Source of the DNA: CAVSUR01 sp052143655 | Lineage (GTDB): Bacteria > Actinomycetota > Actinomycetes > Streptosporangiales > Streptosporangiaceae | Direction of reading: 5' to 3' | Assembly (NCBI GenBank): GCA_052143655.1 | Contig: JBKQSL010000440.1 | Location: 1 to 6,321 of the forward strand | Length of the DNA stretch: 6,321 nucleotides | Shown: positions 1 to 5,822 of the stretch, piece by piece | Layout: each line of letters starts with the position of its first letter | How positions within the stretch are numbered: position 1 is the stretch's first letter | Program-made: the position numbers and the translations under genes | Notes under the pieces: model-generated | The model's input: only the letters and a program-made list of their open reading frames with translations | Database searches by the model: none | Told to the model about the DNA's origin: nothing

Positions 1-563
1 TCCGGCCTCAGGGTGAACCGCAGTTCGTAGGTGCCGCTGACGTCGAAGAACGGGGAGACGTGGAAGGCCTTGCCGGTCACGGCGACCCCCGCCTCGTCTG
101 GCCGCAGGAGGTAGGCGTGCCGCTCGCGGTAGGTGTTGTGGACCTCCGCGACGACACACACGAGCCGCCCGCTGCTGTCGCAGCACCAGAAGACCGAGAG
201 CGGGTCGAACACGTGGCCCAGGACGCGGGCGCTGGCCAGCATGAGGACCCGTCCCCGGTCACCGAGGCCGATGCCGCCGAGCGCCAGGAAGTTCTCGATG
301 TTGGCCTTGATCGGCAGGCGGGGGTCGCCGAGGTGGTCAGCGCTGCTGAAGTTGGCGAACCACCTGAGGTACCACGGCTGGCGGGGGACCGAGTCGAGGT
401 CGATGAGCCACTGGTAGACCTGGTGCCGGAAGGCGTGCCGGACCGGCCCGGGGCGCCGGTGCGTGACCCGGCCGGCGACGAGCGCCGGCAGCGTGGGCAG
501 CTGCGTCGGTTCGGGTGCCTGCCCGGTCGTCTCCGGGACGATCGTCAGGGGGGCGGCGCTCAC
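1..563 (-). CDS. DUF1365 family protein (partial, 3' end outside window)
   Basis: The reading frame begins at a GTG at 563 and runs off the left edge after 187 codons. The family is usually about 240-260 residues, so roughly the last quarter is missing. Family hallmarks are visible: an N-terminal VTHRRPGPVRHAFRHQVYQW segment (residues 33-52), IENFLA (89-94), the core VLGHVFDPLSVFWC (114-127), AEVHNTYRERHAYLL (139-153) and KAFHVSPFFDV (165-175). No catalytic activity is established for DUF1365. The family commonly sits between an FAD oxidoreductase and a cyclopropane-fatty-acid-synthase-like methyltransferase in photooxidative-stress clusters, so a role in modifying membrane lipids is inferred. 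The start overlaps the stop of the upstream oxidoreductase as GTGA (560-563), indicating translational coupling in one operon. The methyltransferase, if present, would lie past position 1. Confidence 0.9.
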   Translation of the reverse strand, partial: MSAAPLTIVPETTGQAPEPTQLPTLPALVAGRVTHRRPGPVRHAFRHQVYQWLIDLDSVPRQPWYLRWFANFSSADHLGDPRLPIKANIENFLALGGIGLGDRGRVLMLASARVLGHVFDPLSVFWCCDSSGRLVCVVAEVHNTYRERHAYLLRPDEAGVAVTGKAFHVSPFFDVSGTYELRFTLRP

Positions 564-1897
564 CAGGCCACCCCGAAGTGCCGGGCGGCCTCGGCACCGG
601 AGCGGCACCCGTCCTCGTGGAATCCCCACCCGTGGTAGGCGCCGGCGTACACGGTGCGATCCGTGGCAAGGCCACCGAGCTGCGACTGCGCGCGGACCGC
701 TTCGGGGGTGTAGATCGGGTGCTCGTAGTCCATCGTCGCCACGATGGACTCCGGGTCGAGGCGTTCGCGGTCGTTGAGCGTGACGAGGAAGTCCTGCGCG
801 GCACGGTGTCCCTGGAGCCGGTTCATCCAGTACGTCACCACGGCGGGCTGGCCGGGCCGGTGGCAGGACGTCATCCGGTAGTTCCAGCAGGCCCGGGCCT
901 GCGCGGCGTCCGGCAGGACCGAGCTGTCGGTGTGCAGCACGGTCACGTTGTGCGAGTAGCCGAACTGCTTGAGGGTGGTGACCTCCGCGCCGCTGGGGTC
1001 GGCGAGCAGGCCGAGGGCCTGGTCGGCGTGGGTCGCGATGACGACGCGGTCCACCTGCGTGACCTGCCCGGTGACGTCCCGGATCTGGACGCCGTCCTCG
1101 TGCCGGGTGACGTCGGTGACGGCATGGGCCGCGCGGACGTCCTTGAGCAGCCCGGCGAGCCGGTCAACGTAGGTGCGTGACCCGCCGACGACGGTGTACC
1201 ACTGGGGCGACCCGGCGACCCGGAGAAGGCCGTGGTGGTCGAGGAACCGGAAGAGGTAGCGAGCCGGGTAGGCCAGCGTCGCCTCCCGCCCGGCGGACCA
1301 TACGCACGAGACGACCGGGACGGCGTAGTGGGCGATGAAGTAGCCGCTGAACCCCTCCCGCTCCAGGAACTCGCCGTAGGTCGTCAGGTTCTCGTCATCG
1401 GTCGTGCGCAGGAAGGCCAATGCGCGCCGGCGGAACCGCTTGACCTGCCAGAGCATCCGGAGGAACCGGGGGTCGGTGAGGCGGCATTGCTGGGCGAACA
1501 CGCCGCGCAGCCCGCGGCCGCCGGCATACTCCAGCCCGCACCCCTCACAGCGGACGCTCATGCTCATCTCGGCGGGACGCACCTCGACGCCCAGCTCGCC
1601 GAAGAGCTTGCGCAGCCAGGGGTAGGTGACGTCGTTGTGGACGATGAACCCGCTGTCCACAGCGTGCTGCCGGCCATCGGAGTCAGTGACGTTATGGGTG
1701 TGCGCGTGGCCGCCGAGCCGGCCCTCCGCCTCGAAAAGGGTGACGTCGTGGGTGCGGGAGAGCAGGTAGGCAGCGGTCAGCCCGGAGACCCCGGCGCCGA
1801 TCACGGCCACCGACGGCCGCGGTGCGTCCGCGGCCGTGCCGTGCTGCTGGGGAGCAGAACCGGTGGCGGTCGCCGCGCCGTTGGCGCAGGAGTCCAT
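560..1897 (-). CDS. FAD/NAD(P)-binding amine-oxidase-like oxidoreductase
   Basis: This is a 445-aa predicted FAD-dependent oxidoreductase of the COG2907 / amino-oxidase superfamily. A Rossmann dinucleotide-binding site is clear: VAVIGAGVSGLTAAYLL (residues 30-46, GAGVSG at 34-39), the ribose-binding acidic residue in LFEAE (E56), and RLGGHAHT (60-67). A second family segment, GFIVHNDVTYPWLRKLF, lies near residues 83-99. The C-terminal flavin-binding signature is AGAYHGWGFHEDGCRSG, close to the end. The substrate is unknown; family members in photooxidative-stress clusters with DUF1365 and Cfa-like methyltransferases suggest a lipid acyl chain or isoprenoid (inference). The ATG at 1897 is preceded by GGAAG about 9 nt upstream. 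The first 28 residues are low-complexity and precede the Rossmann fold. The gene is first in a - strand operon, divergent from litR, with a promoter whose -35 overlaps the LitR operator. Confidence 0.9.
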   Translation of the reverse strand: MDSCANGAATATGSAPQQHGTAADAPRPSVAVIGAGVSGLTAAYLLSRTHDVTLFEAEGRLGGHAHTHNVTDSDGRQHAVDSGFIVHNDVTYPWLRKLFGELGVEVRPAEMSMSVRCEGCGLEYAGGRGLRGVFAQQCRLTDPRFLRMLWQVKRFRRRALAFLRTTDDENLTTYGEFLEREGFSGYFIAHYAVPVVSCVWSAGREATLAYPARYLFRFLDHHGLLRVAGSPQWYTVVGGSRTYVDRLAGLLKDVRAAHAVTDVTRHEDGVQIRDVTGQVTQVDRVVIATHADQALGLLADPSGAEVTTLKQFGYSHNVTVLHTDSSVLPDAAQARACWNYRMTSCHRPGQPAVVTYWMNRLQGHRAAQDFLVTLNDRERLDPESIVATMDYEHPIYTPEAVRAQSQLGGLATDRTVYAGAYHGWGFHEDGCRSGAEAARHFGVAW

Positions 1898-1932
1898 GAT
1901 ATCAACTTCCGTCTAAGGTTTGTCTAGATATG

Positions 1933-1961
1933 ACGGTAGCCTTCAGGGGCAGCCTTGTCAA
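1933..1961 (-). promoter_or_regulatory. Promoter of the FAD oxidoreductase-DUF1365 operon
   Basis: On the minus strand, TTGACA (1961-1956) is followed after exactly 17 nt by TACCGT (1938-1933), a TANNNT -10. This would start transcription near 1926, leaving a leader of about 30 nt that includes the GGAAG ribosome site before the ATG at 1897. The -35 lies wholly inside the first 11-bp repeat of the LitR operator, so LitR binding should block it. The match is by eye; the -10 is only moderate. Confidence 0.5.
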
Positions 1962-1987
1962 ATGTCTGTCGAAGTACTGTAGAGTGC
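1955..1987. promoter_or_regulatory. LitR/CarH operator 1: three tandem 11-bp repeats
   Basis: Three contiguous 11-bp direct repeats lie at 1955-1965, 1966-1976 and 1977-1987. Each has TGT at positions 2-4 and A at position 7; the middle one is CTGTCGAAGTA. As I recall it, the CarH site consensus is nAnnTnnACAn, whose complement is nTGTnnAnnTn. The middle repeat matches fully and the outer two miss only the position-10 T. Three contiguous 11-bp repeats is the arrangement described for CarH tetramer binding. The array covers the litR promoter and the -35 of the divergent operon, which fits autorepression and coordinated repression in the dark. Confidence 0.65.
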
Positions 1988-1991
1988 TGGC
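1955..1991 (+). promoter_or_regulatory. litR promoter giving a leaderless mRNA
   Basis: A TAGAGT -10 (1980-1985) ends 6 nt before the ATG at 1992, so the expected start of transcription falls on or next to the A of the start codon. A TTGTCA -35-like element (1955-1960) lies 19 nt upstream, or TGTCAA (1956-1961) at 18 nt. There is no Shine-Dalgarno sequence before the ATG. Both facts fit leaderless translation, which is common in actinobacteria. The second litR copy has the same geometry. Confidence 0.55.
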
Positions 1992-2894
1992 ATGGACGCT
2001 CCCGAAGGCTTGCCGCTGCTGCGCATTGGTGAGCTGAGCCGGCGCCTCGGCGTGAGCGATCACGTGCTGCGGGCGTGGGAGAGCCGCTACGGCCTGCTGC
2101 AGCCGGTACGCTCAGCGGGCGGCTTCCGGTTGTACTCCGAGGCGGACGAGTCGCGGGTCCGCCGGATGCAGGCCCACCTCGCCCACGGGCTGTCGGCTGC
2201 CGAGGCAGCGCGAGCGGTGCTCGGGGAGGACGGCCCGGCTGGGGCGGACCTCAGCCCGGCTGCCGAGCCTCACCGGGCCCCGGCGACGGCGAGTGAGCCC
2301 TCCGCCGCGCTCCGGCAGGCCCTCGACGCCTTCGACGAGCCAGCCGCGCAGGCAGTCCTTGACCGGCTCGTGTCCGACCTGTCCCTGACGGCGGTGCTCC
2401 GCGACGTTGTGGTGCCGTATCTCACCGAGCTCGGGGAGCGCTGGGAGAGCGGAACGGCCAGCGTCGCCCAGGAGCATTTCGCCACCAACGTCCTCCGCGG
2501 GCGGCTCGCCGGGCTTGCCCGTGGCTGGGGGAACGGGCACGGCCCCCGCGCCGTCCTCGCCTGCCCCCCCGGCGAGCTTCACGACCTGGCGCTGATGGTC
2601 TTCGGCATCATGCTCAACCGCAACGGGTGGCGGATCGACTATCTCGGGATGAACACCCCGGTCGACGAGCTGGCGCGGACGGTCGACGCGAGGCGCCCGG
2701 ACCTCGTCGTCCTCGCCGCGACCCTGCCGGAGAACCTCGAGCCCCGCGCTGCGCAGCTCACCGCGCTCGCCCGGCGCACCCCGCTCGCCCTCGCCGGACC
2801 CGGCGCCACGCCGCAGATCGCCGCCGCCGTGGGCGCCCGGCTGCTCACCGGCGACCCGGTCACCGAGGCCGAGAATATTGGATGGCCGCAGTGA
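1992..2894 (+). CDS. litR: LitR/CarH-like MerR-family AdoCbl-dependent photoreceptor repressor
   Basis: This 300-aa protein has an N-terminal MerR winged helix (about residues 10-75: LRIGELSRRLGVSDHVLRAW, then the RYGLLQP wing and GGFRLYS). A Pro/Ala-rich linker (80-105) is followed by a four-helix region containing W-x9-EH (W151, E161, H162), the AdoCbl-cap motif of CarH/LitR. Next comes a B12-binding Rossmann domain with GELHDLA (194-200; H197 is the likely lower cobalt ligand), YLGMNTP (217-223) and AGPGA (268-272). Known relatives bind AdoCbl as DNA-bound tetramers in the dark and release DNA on illumination. Oddities: the residue after W151 is Glu, where Thermus CarH as I recall has the His that ligates cobalt after photolysis; the E-x-H-x-x-G motif ends in Ala. 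It is divergently transcribed from the FAD operon and likely autoregulated through the 1955-1987 repeats. The start was chosen because a promoter places transcription initiation at this ATG. Confidence 0.88.
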   Translation: MDAPEGLPLLRIGELSRRLGVSDHVLRAWESRYGLLQPVRSAGGFRLYSEADESRVRRMQAHLAHGLSAAEAARAVLGEDGPAGADLSPAAEPHRAPATASEPSAALRQALDAFDEPAAQAVLDRLVSDLSLTAVLRDVVVPYLTELGERWESGTASVAQEHFATNVLRGRLAGLARGWGNGHGPRAVLACPPGELHDLALMVFGIMLNRNGWRIDYLGMNTPVDELARTVDARRPDLVVLAATLPENLEPRAAQLTALARRTPLALAGPGATPQIAAAVGARLLTGDPVTEAENIGWPQ

Positions 2895-2947
2895 ACGCGC
2901 TCGCGGGCGGCGCCTCCTGCTCGTGGGCAGCCGGCCGTGCCCGGTAC

Positions 2948-2973
2948 TGGCCGGAACCGGCCACGCCGTGGCC
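2948..2973. other. Two overlapping hairpins downstream of litR
   Basis: TGGCCGGAACCGGCCA (2948-2963) is a perfect inverted repeat, and GGCCACGCCGTGGCC (2959-2973) is a second one with a 6-bp stem and 3-nt loop. They share the GGCCA in the middle, so only one can form at a time. Lying 54 nt past the litR stop they could end or stabilise transcripts, but neither is followed by a T tract, so a terminator role is uncertain. Confidence 0.3.
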
Positions 2974-3080
2974 GCGACACCACGCCACCCCGGCTGCTAC
3001 AACGGCGCCAGTAGCCCATCCACGGTGACGTGCACGACAGGACCAGCAGGGCCAGCAGACCGAGCACAGAAAACACCGCC

Positions 3081-3122
3081 GGCGGGACAGTGATCTGCTT
3101 GGCGGGACAGTGATCTGCTTGG
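3081..3122. repeat. Perfect 20-bp tandem duplication
   Basis: The unit ggcgggacagtgatctgctt occurs at 3081-3100 and again, identically, at 3101-3120, with two further matching bases (gg) after it. The 20-bp unit is not a multiple of three. The absence of any difference between the copies suggests a recent slippage event. It lies inside apparent minus-strand coding remnants and would shift their frame. Confidence 0.9.
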
Positions 3123-3391
3123 AGAGCATGACCCGCAGGTGCGGCCGCTGCCCACCCGCCACGACCGTACGAACGAGGTGATGCCGGCCCACAAGATCGG
3201 CCCGGTCCGCAGAGCCCCGGTGTAGGCGTAAAAGACGGCGACGATGCCCAGCCTGCGCTCCACCCCTCAGCGTCGCATGATCCGATGTGTCCCGCTTCGC
3301 CGGCCCGGGCTGCTTTGCTGCCTGCAACGGCACGTGGGCGCTGGCTGTGTCCTCTTGGCCCTGGCGCAGGACCTCTGCGGCTGCCTCGCAG

Positions 3392-3976
3392 TTACTCCTC
3401 GATGGGTTGCACGACCTCGTTCCGCCGGAGGAACCAAGGCGTCCAGGGCGGGTTGAAGCGGGCATAACGTACCGGGCCGGCCGGGCGGAGGCCTGCCGCG
3501 ACGACGGCCTGGCGGAGCGCCGCCCCGCGTTCCTCGAACCCCTGACGTGTCCACCGGCCGGAGAACCGCACCGCTGCCGCCAGCTGCTGCGGGATCTCCC
3601 GGGTCCGCACCCGGGCATCGTCGGGCGCCGGCAGCGTCTGGGCGGTGAGGTGCGATGGCATCACGAACTGCACCAGGTAGCTGCCGGGCCGGCCGGCGGC
3701 CTGCTGCACCACCGGGGCCGTCATGGCGATCTTTTCCGGGCCGGACGCCTGCCCTTCCGGGCCGGACGCCTGCTGGGTGACCGGCGCGGTCATCGCGATC
3801 TGGCGGCGCGTCCGGTTGGCGCCGTTGATGAACCTCGCGAGCGGGCGGAACGCACGGCTGGGTGCCTCATCGAACGAGCCGTCCACCTTGATCTCGGCCA
3901 CCAGGTGCGCCGGATAGCGGCGCAGCTCGAACCCGCCCCGGCGGTCCACCACCTCATACGGCTGCTGCCCGGTCAT
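3392..3976 (-). CDS. SOUL family haem-binding protein
   Basis: This 194-aa protein matches the SOUL/HEBP family in full length. Visible landmarks are YEVVDRRGGFELRRYPAHLV (residues 7-26), FRPLARFINGANRTRRQIAM (43-62), the doubled IAMTAPV motif (60-66 and again about 22 residues later), YLVQFVMPSHLTAQTLPAPD (about 99-118), the VRFSGRW segment, and the C-terminal YARFNPPWTPWFLRRNEV. Family members bind haem or tetrapyrroles; here a role in handling haem or porphyrin, possibly a photosensitiser, is inferred. No signal peptide is seen, so it is probably cytoplasmic. The ATG overlaps the stop of the upstream SDR gene as ATGA (3973-3976), and AGGGG lies about 8-12 nt before it, so it is last in a coupled operon. 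A 21-nt period repeat sits between the two IAMTAPV motifs. Confidence 0.92.
   Translation of the reverse strand: MTGQQPYEVVDRRGGFELRRYPAHLVAEIKVDGSFDEAPSRAFRPLARFINGANRTRRQIAMTAPVTQQASGPEGQASGPEKIAMTAPVVQQAAGRPGSYLVQFVMPSHLTAQTLPAPDDARVRTREIPQQLAAAVRFSGRWTRQGFEERGAALRQAVVAAGLRPAGPVRYARFNPPWTPWFLRRNEVVQPIEE
3734..3773. repeat. In-frame 21-nt period repeat within the SOUL gene
   Basis: ttccgggccggacgcctgc occurs at 3734-3752 and 3755-3773, identical over 19 nt with a period of 21 nt (seven codons). It encodes a doubled ASGPE peptide in the loop between the two IAMTAPV motifs. The frame is kept, so the effect is only a longer loop, a place where SOUL proteins vary in length. Confidence 0.85.
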
Positions 3977-5016
3977 CTCTGCCCCTGCGCAGGGATGTCG
4001 CGCTCATCAGCCGCGCTATCCCGCCCTGTCAGTGCCAGCTTTGGCGAGTCCGTGGCGGTCGCCGCGGCCAGGTGGTCCCAGAGCTTGCGTGCGGCGGCGG
4101 GGTCTTTCTCCCGCGTCCATGGCAGCGGGTGTTCGGGCCGGGCACGCCGGTCGTGCCAGAACCGGCCGCTGCCCAGGCGCGCGTGTGGCGCGGTGGACAG
4201 CCAGACGATCGTGTCGGCGCCCTGCTCGGGTGAGAGCAGGATCGGCCGGGTGACCCGCCGGAACCCGGGGAGCGCGGCGGCCACCCCTGGGGTGTCGACC
4301 CAGCCGGGGTGCATGGCGTGGAAGGCGACGCCGGTCCCGGCGAGCCGCCGCGCCCATTCCCGGCTCAGCGCGACCTGGGCCCTTTTGGCCCGCGCGTATG
4401 CGGTGACGCCCCGGTAATGCGATCTGGGCAGTTGCAGGGTGGCGAGGTCGAGGCGCTGGGTGTACATCCCGCCCGAGGAGACGGTGATCACCCGGGAGGG
4501 GGCGGCGGCAAGCAGCGCGGGCATGAGCAGGGTCGTCGGCAGGAACGGCGCGGCCACCTGCCCCAGGATGGTCAGCTCGGTCCCGGCCCCGTCCGTGCGG
4601 AACTCCGGGTGGATGACGCCCGCGTTGTGGATGAGCACGTCGAGCCGGTCATGGGTGGCGCGGAACTGATGGGCGAAGGCGCGGACCGCATCGAGGTCCT
4701 CCAGATCGGCCAGGCCGTAGCTGATGGCCGTGCTGCCGGACGCAGCGGCGATGCCGCGCCTCGCCCGCTCCGCCCGGCCGCGATCCCGGGCCAGGAAGTG
4801 GACTGCCGCGCCCCGCCGGGCCAGCTCGACGGCCGCCGCGTACCCGATCCCGGACGTAGCGCCGGTGATGAGGACGGTCCGCCCATCGGCGGCAGGGTGG
4901 CCGCCGACGGTGAACTCGGGCAGCAGGCGGGACCGGACGGCCAGGCCGATCCGGGAAAAGCCAGGGGCGACGCAGGCCTCCAGCGCGGCGTCCACCGCGG
5001 GCCCGAAGCAGGTCAC
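3973..5016 (-). CDS. Short-chain dehydrogenase/reductase, DHRS12-like
   Basis: This 347-aa classical SDR has an N-terminal extension (1-45, with FSRIGLAVRSRLLPEF) typical of DHRS12-type proteins. Next come the NAD(P)-binding TGATSGIG (51-58), acidic DLEDLDAV (104-111), structural NAG (131-133), the catalytic Ser in VSSGG (179-183) and the YARAK catalytic pair (Y207, K211). HPGWVDTPG (236-244) follows the active site. It should carry out NAD(P)(H)-dependent oxidation or reduction of an alcohol/ketone; the substrate is unknown. The GTG start at 5016 overlaps the stop of the SRPBCC gene as GTGA (5013-5016), and the stop overlaps the SOUL start, so the three genes are coupled. A G-rich stretch about 10 nt upstream may serve as ribosome site. 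The SRPBCC + SDR pairing is common in actinobacterial and proteobacterial light/singlet-oxygen clusters, as I recall. Confidence 0.9.
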   Translation of the reverse strand: MTCFGPAVDAALEACVAPGFSRIGLAVRSRLLPEFTVGGHPAADGRTVLITGATSGIGYAAAVELARRGAAVHFLARDRGRAERARRGIAAASGSTAISYGLADLEDLDAVRAFAHQFRATHDRLDVLIHNAGVIHPEFRTDGAGTELTILGQVAAPFLPTTLLMPALLAAAPSRVITVSSGGMYTQRLDLATLQLPRSHYRGVTAYARAKRAQVALSREWARRLAGTGVAFHAMHPGWVDTPGVAAALPGFRRVTRPILLSPEQGADTIVWLSTAPHARLGSGRFWHDRRARPEHPLPWTREKDPAAARKLWDHLAAATATDSPKLALTGRDSAADERDIPAQGQR

Positions 5017-5519
5017 GGAGCGCCCCCCGGCCGCGGCGCCGTCCCGTTAGGGCCGACCGGTGTCCCGGGCGGCGCCGTGCTGCCTGGCAGCGGCGCGTGC
5101 CCGGACAGAACCTGGCCAAGCCCGGCGGCTGCCCGCTCCGCCACGGCGCGGAAACCCGGCCGCAGGACCGGGTCGAGCACCCGCAGCGGACCCCGCAGCC
5201 GCACCTCGGCCTCATAGCTGACCATCGAGCCGTCCGTCACCACGATCCGGTCCGTGGCCCGCAGCACGCCGCTGGCGGCGGCCAGGACCACCTCCCGGCC
5301 CGGCACGAGCCTAATGACCTCATACGTCAAGGTCATGCACCGCCCCAGGAACGGCACCACGAGCCGGAAGCGGCTGCCCGCCCGGACCGGGCCCGGATCC
5401 AGCGGCTTGCCGGCAAGCACCCCGGGATCCCATTGCGCCGCGTTGCTGAAGGTCGCCAGGTAGCCGAACGTCTCCCTGGCTGAGTGCCGCGACTCCACGG
5501 TCGCGTGGTAGCGGGCCAT
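5013..5519 (-). CDS. SRPBCC (START/polyketide-cyclase-like) family protein
   Basis: This is a 168-aa SRPBCC-fold protein. It begins MARYHATVESRHSARETFGY, then LATFSNAAQWDPGV (about 21-34), a pattern typical of polyketide cyclase/dehydrase-like members. Alternating beta segments follow (SRFRLVVPFL, LTYEVIRLVPGREVVLAAA, IVVTDGSMVSYEAEVRL), and the long C-terminal helix is near PGFRAVAERAAAGLGQVL. The last 30 or so residues are Pro/Gly-rich and probably disordered. Such proteins bind hydrophobic ligands; the ligand is unknown. The ATG at 5519 was chosen because GAGGAG lies 7 nt upstream and the fold begins there. A GTG at 5603 in the same frame would add 28 charged residues and overlaps the stop of a small upstream ORF as GTGA, but its ribosome site is weak. 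It is first of the SRPBCC-SDR-SOUL operon. Confidence 0.85.
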   Translation of the reverse strand: MARYHATVESRHSARETFGYLATFSNAAQWDPGVLAGKPLDPGPVRAGSRFRLVVPFLGRCMTLTYEVIRLVPGREVVLAAASGVLRATDRIVVTDGSMVSYEAEVRLRGPLRVLDPVLRPGFRAVAERAAAGLGQVLSGHAPLPGSTAPPGTPVGPNGTAPRPGGAP

Positions 5520-5555
5520 CGCTGAGCTCCTCTTCTGTCTCTCTTGGTCAAACGC

Positions 5556-5575
5556 GCGCTCCTGATCAGGCGCGC
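5556..5575. promoter_or_regulatory. 20-bp near-perfect palindrome before the SRPBCC gene
   Basis: CCTGATCAGG (5561-5570) is a perfect palindrome flanked symmetrically by one mismatch and then GCGC on each side, giving a 20-bp dyad from 5556 to 5575. It lies 37 nt upstream of the preferred SRPBCC start. It could be an operator for a dimeric regulator or a leader hairpin; nothing in the window identifies the protein. Confidence 0.35.
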
Positions 5576-5599
5576 TTCGATCTGGGGAAGTGGTGACGG

Positions 5600-5788
5600 T
5601 CACGATTTGCTCTCGGGCCTAGCTGAGGTGCGCCACCGTGCAAGCCGGTGGCGGGCTGGCGCTTGCGCGAACGCACGTGGCGCTCCGCCTGGCCAGGTCG
5701 CGAGCGGCACGATGCCGTTCTTCAGCAGCGCCGACGCGATGCCAGGTGCCATGGCGACCGCAGTGGCTCCCCCCCTAAACCCTCGCAT
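5600..5788 (-). CDS. Small hypothetical ORF / possible leader peptide (62 aa)
   Basis: An ATG at 5788 is preceded by a strong ribosome site, GGAGGGAGAAG, about 3 nt before the start codon at its nearest edge with the GGAGG core at normal spacing. The frame encodes 62 residues: MRGFRGGATAVAMAPGIASA, a short hydrophobic region to about residue 31, then a basic Arg/Ala-rich tail. No family is recognised. Its TGA (5600-5602) overlaps a GTG at 5603 that opens the SRPBCC frame. It may be a leader peptide coupled to the operon, a small independent protein, or the decayed end of a lost gene. The high GC means open frames occur by chance, and the main support is the ribosome site and its position at the head of the operon. 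Confidence 0.4.
   Translation of the reverse strand: MRGFRGGATAVAMAPGIASALLKNGIVPLATWPGGAPRAFAQAPARHRLARWRTSARPESKS
5631..5653. other. Perfect 8-bp-stem hairpin in the operon leader
   Basis: CGCCACCG (5631-5638) and CGGTGGCG (5646-5653) pair perfectly across a 7-nt loop. The hairpin would form in the minus-strand transcript near the 3' end of the 62-codon ORF, about 110 nt before the SRPBCC start. There is no T tract on either side, so it is not an ordinary terminator; it could affect coupling or RNA stability. Confidence 0.4.
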
Positions 5789-5822
5789 GTCTTCTCCCTC
5801 CGGCCCCGCTGGCACGAGGCCT

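Larger units (their letters stand above)
2895..3391. other. 497-bp gap between convergent genes, with decayed coding remnants
   Basis: No intact gene is supported here. litR (+) and the SOUL gene (-) converge on this gap. On the minus strand, three successive frames look like pieces of one membrane protein. The first is 3263-3165 (GIVAVFYAYTGALRTGPILW, AGITSFVR). The second is 3168-3101 (TVVAGGQRPHLRVMLSKQIT, VPP). After removing one copy of the 20-bp tandem duplication at 3081-3120, the second frame reads straight into AVFSVLGLLALLVLSC, a transmembrane-like stretch. The pieces need one frame change near 3165 and loss of one repeat copy to join, so this would be a broken gene. I do not recognise the family. 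Confidence 0.35.

Noticed and set aside
515..1927. + strand open frames opposite the FAD oxidoreductase
   Set aside because: The minus-strand frame carries the Rossmann and flavin motifs; the + frames show none.
3375..3391. Small inverted repeat CTGCG/CGCAG right after the SOUL stop
   Set aside because: It has only a 5-bp stem with a 7-nt loop and no T tract, too weak to call a terminator.
3287..4417. Long + strand open frame (376 codons) opposite the SOUL and SDR genes
   Set aside because: It is antisense to two genes with clear family motifs and has no family features or ribosome site; long open frames opposite genes are expected at this GC.
4309..5217. + strand open frame of 302 codons
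   Set aside because: It is antisense to the SDR and SRPBCC genes; its Gly/Arg/Pro-rich composition is a mirror of their codon bias.
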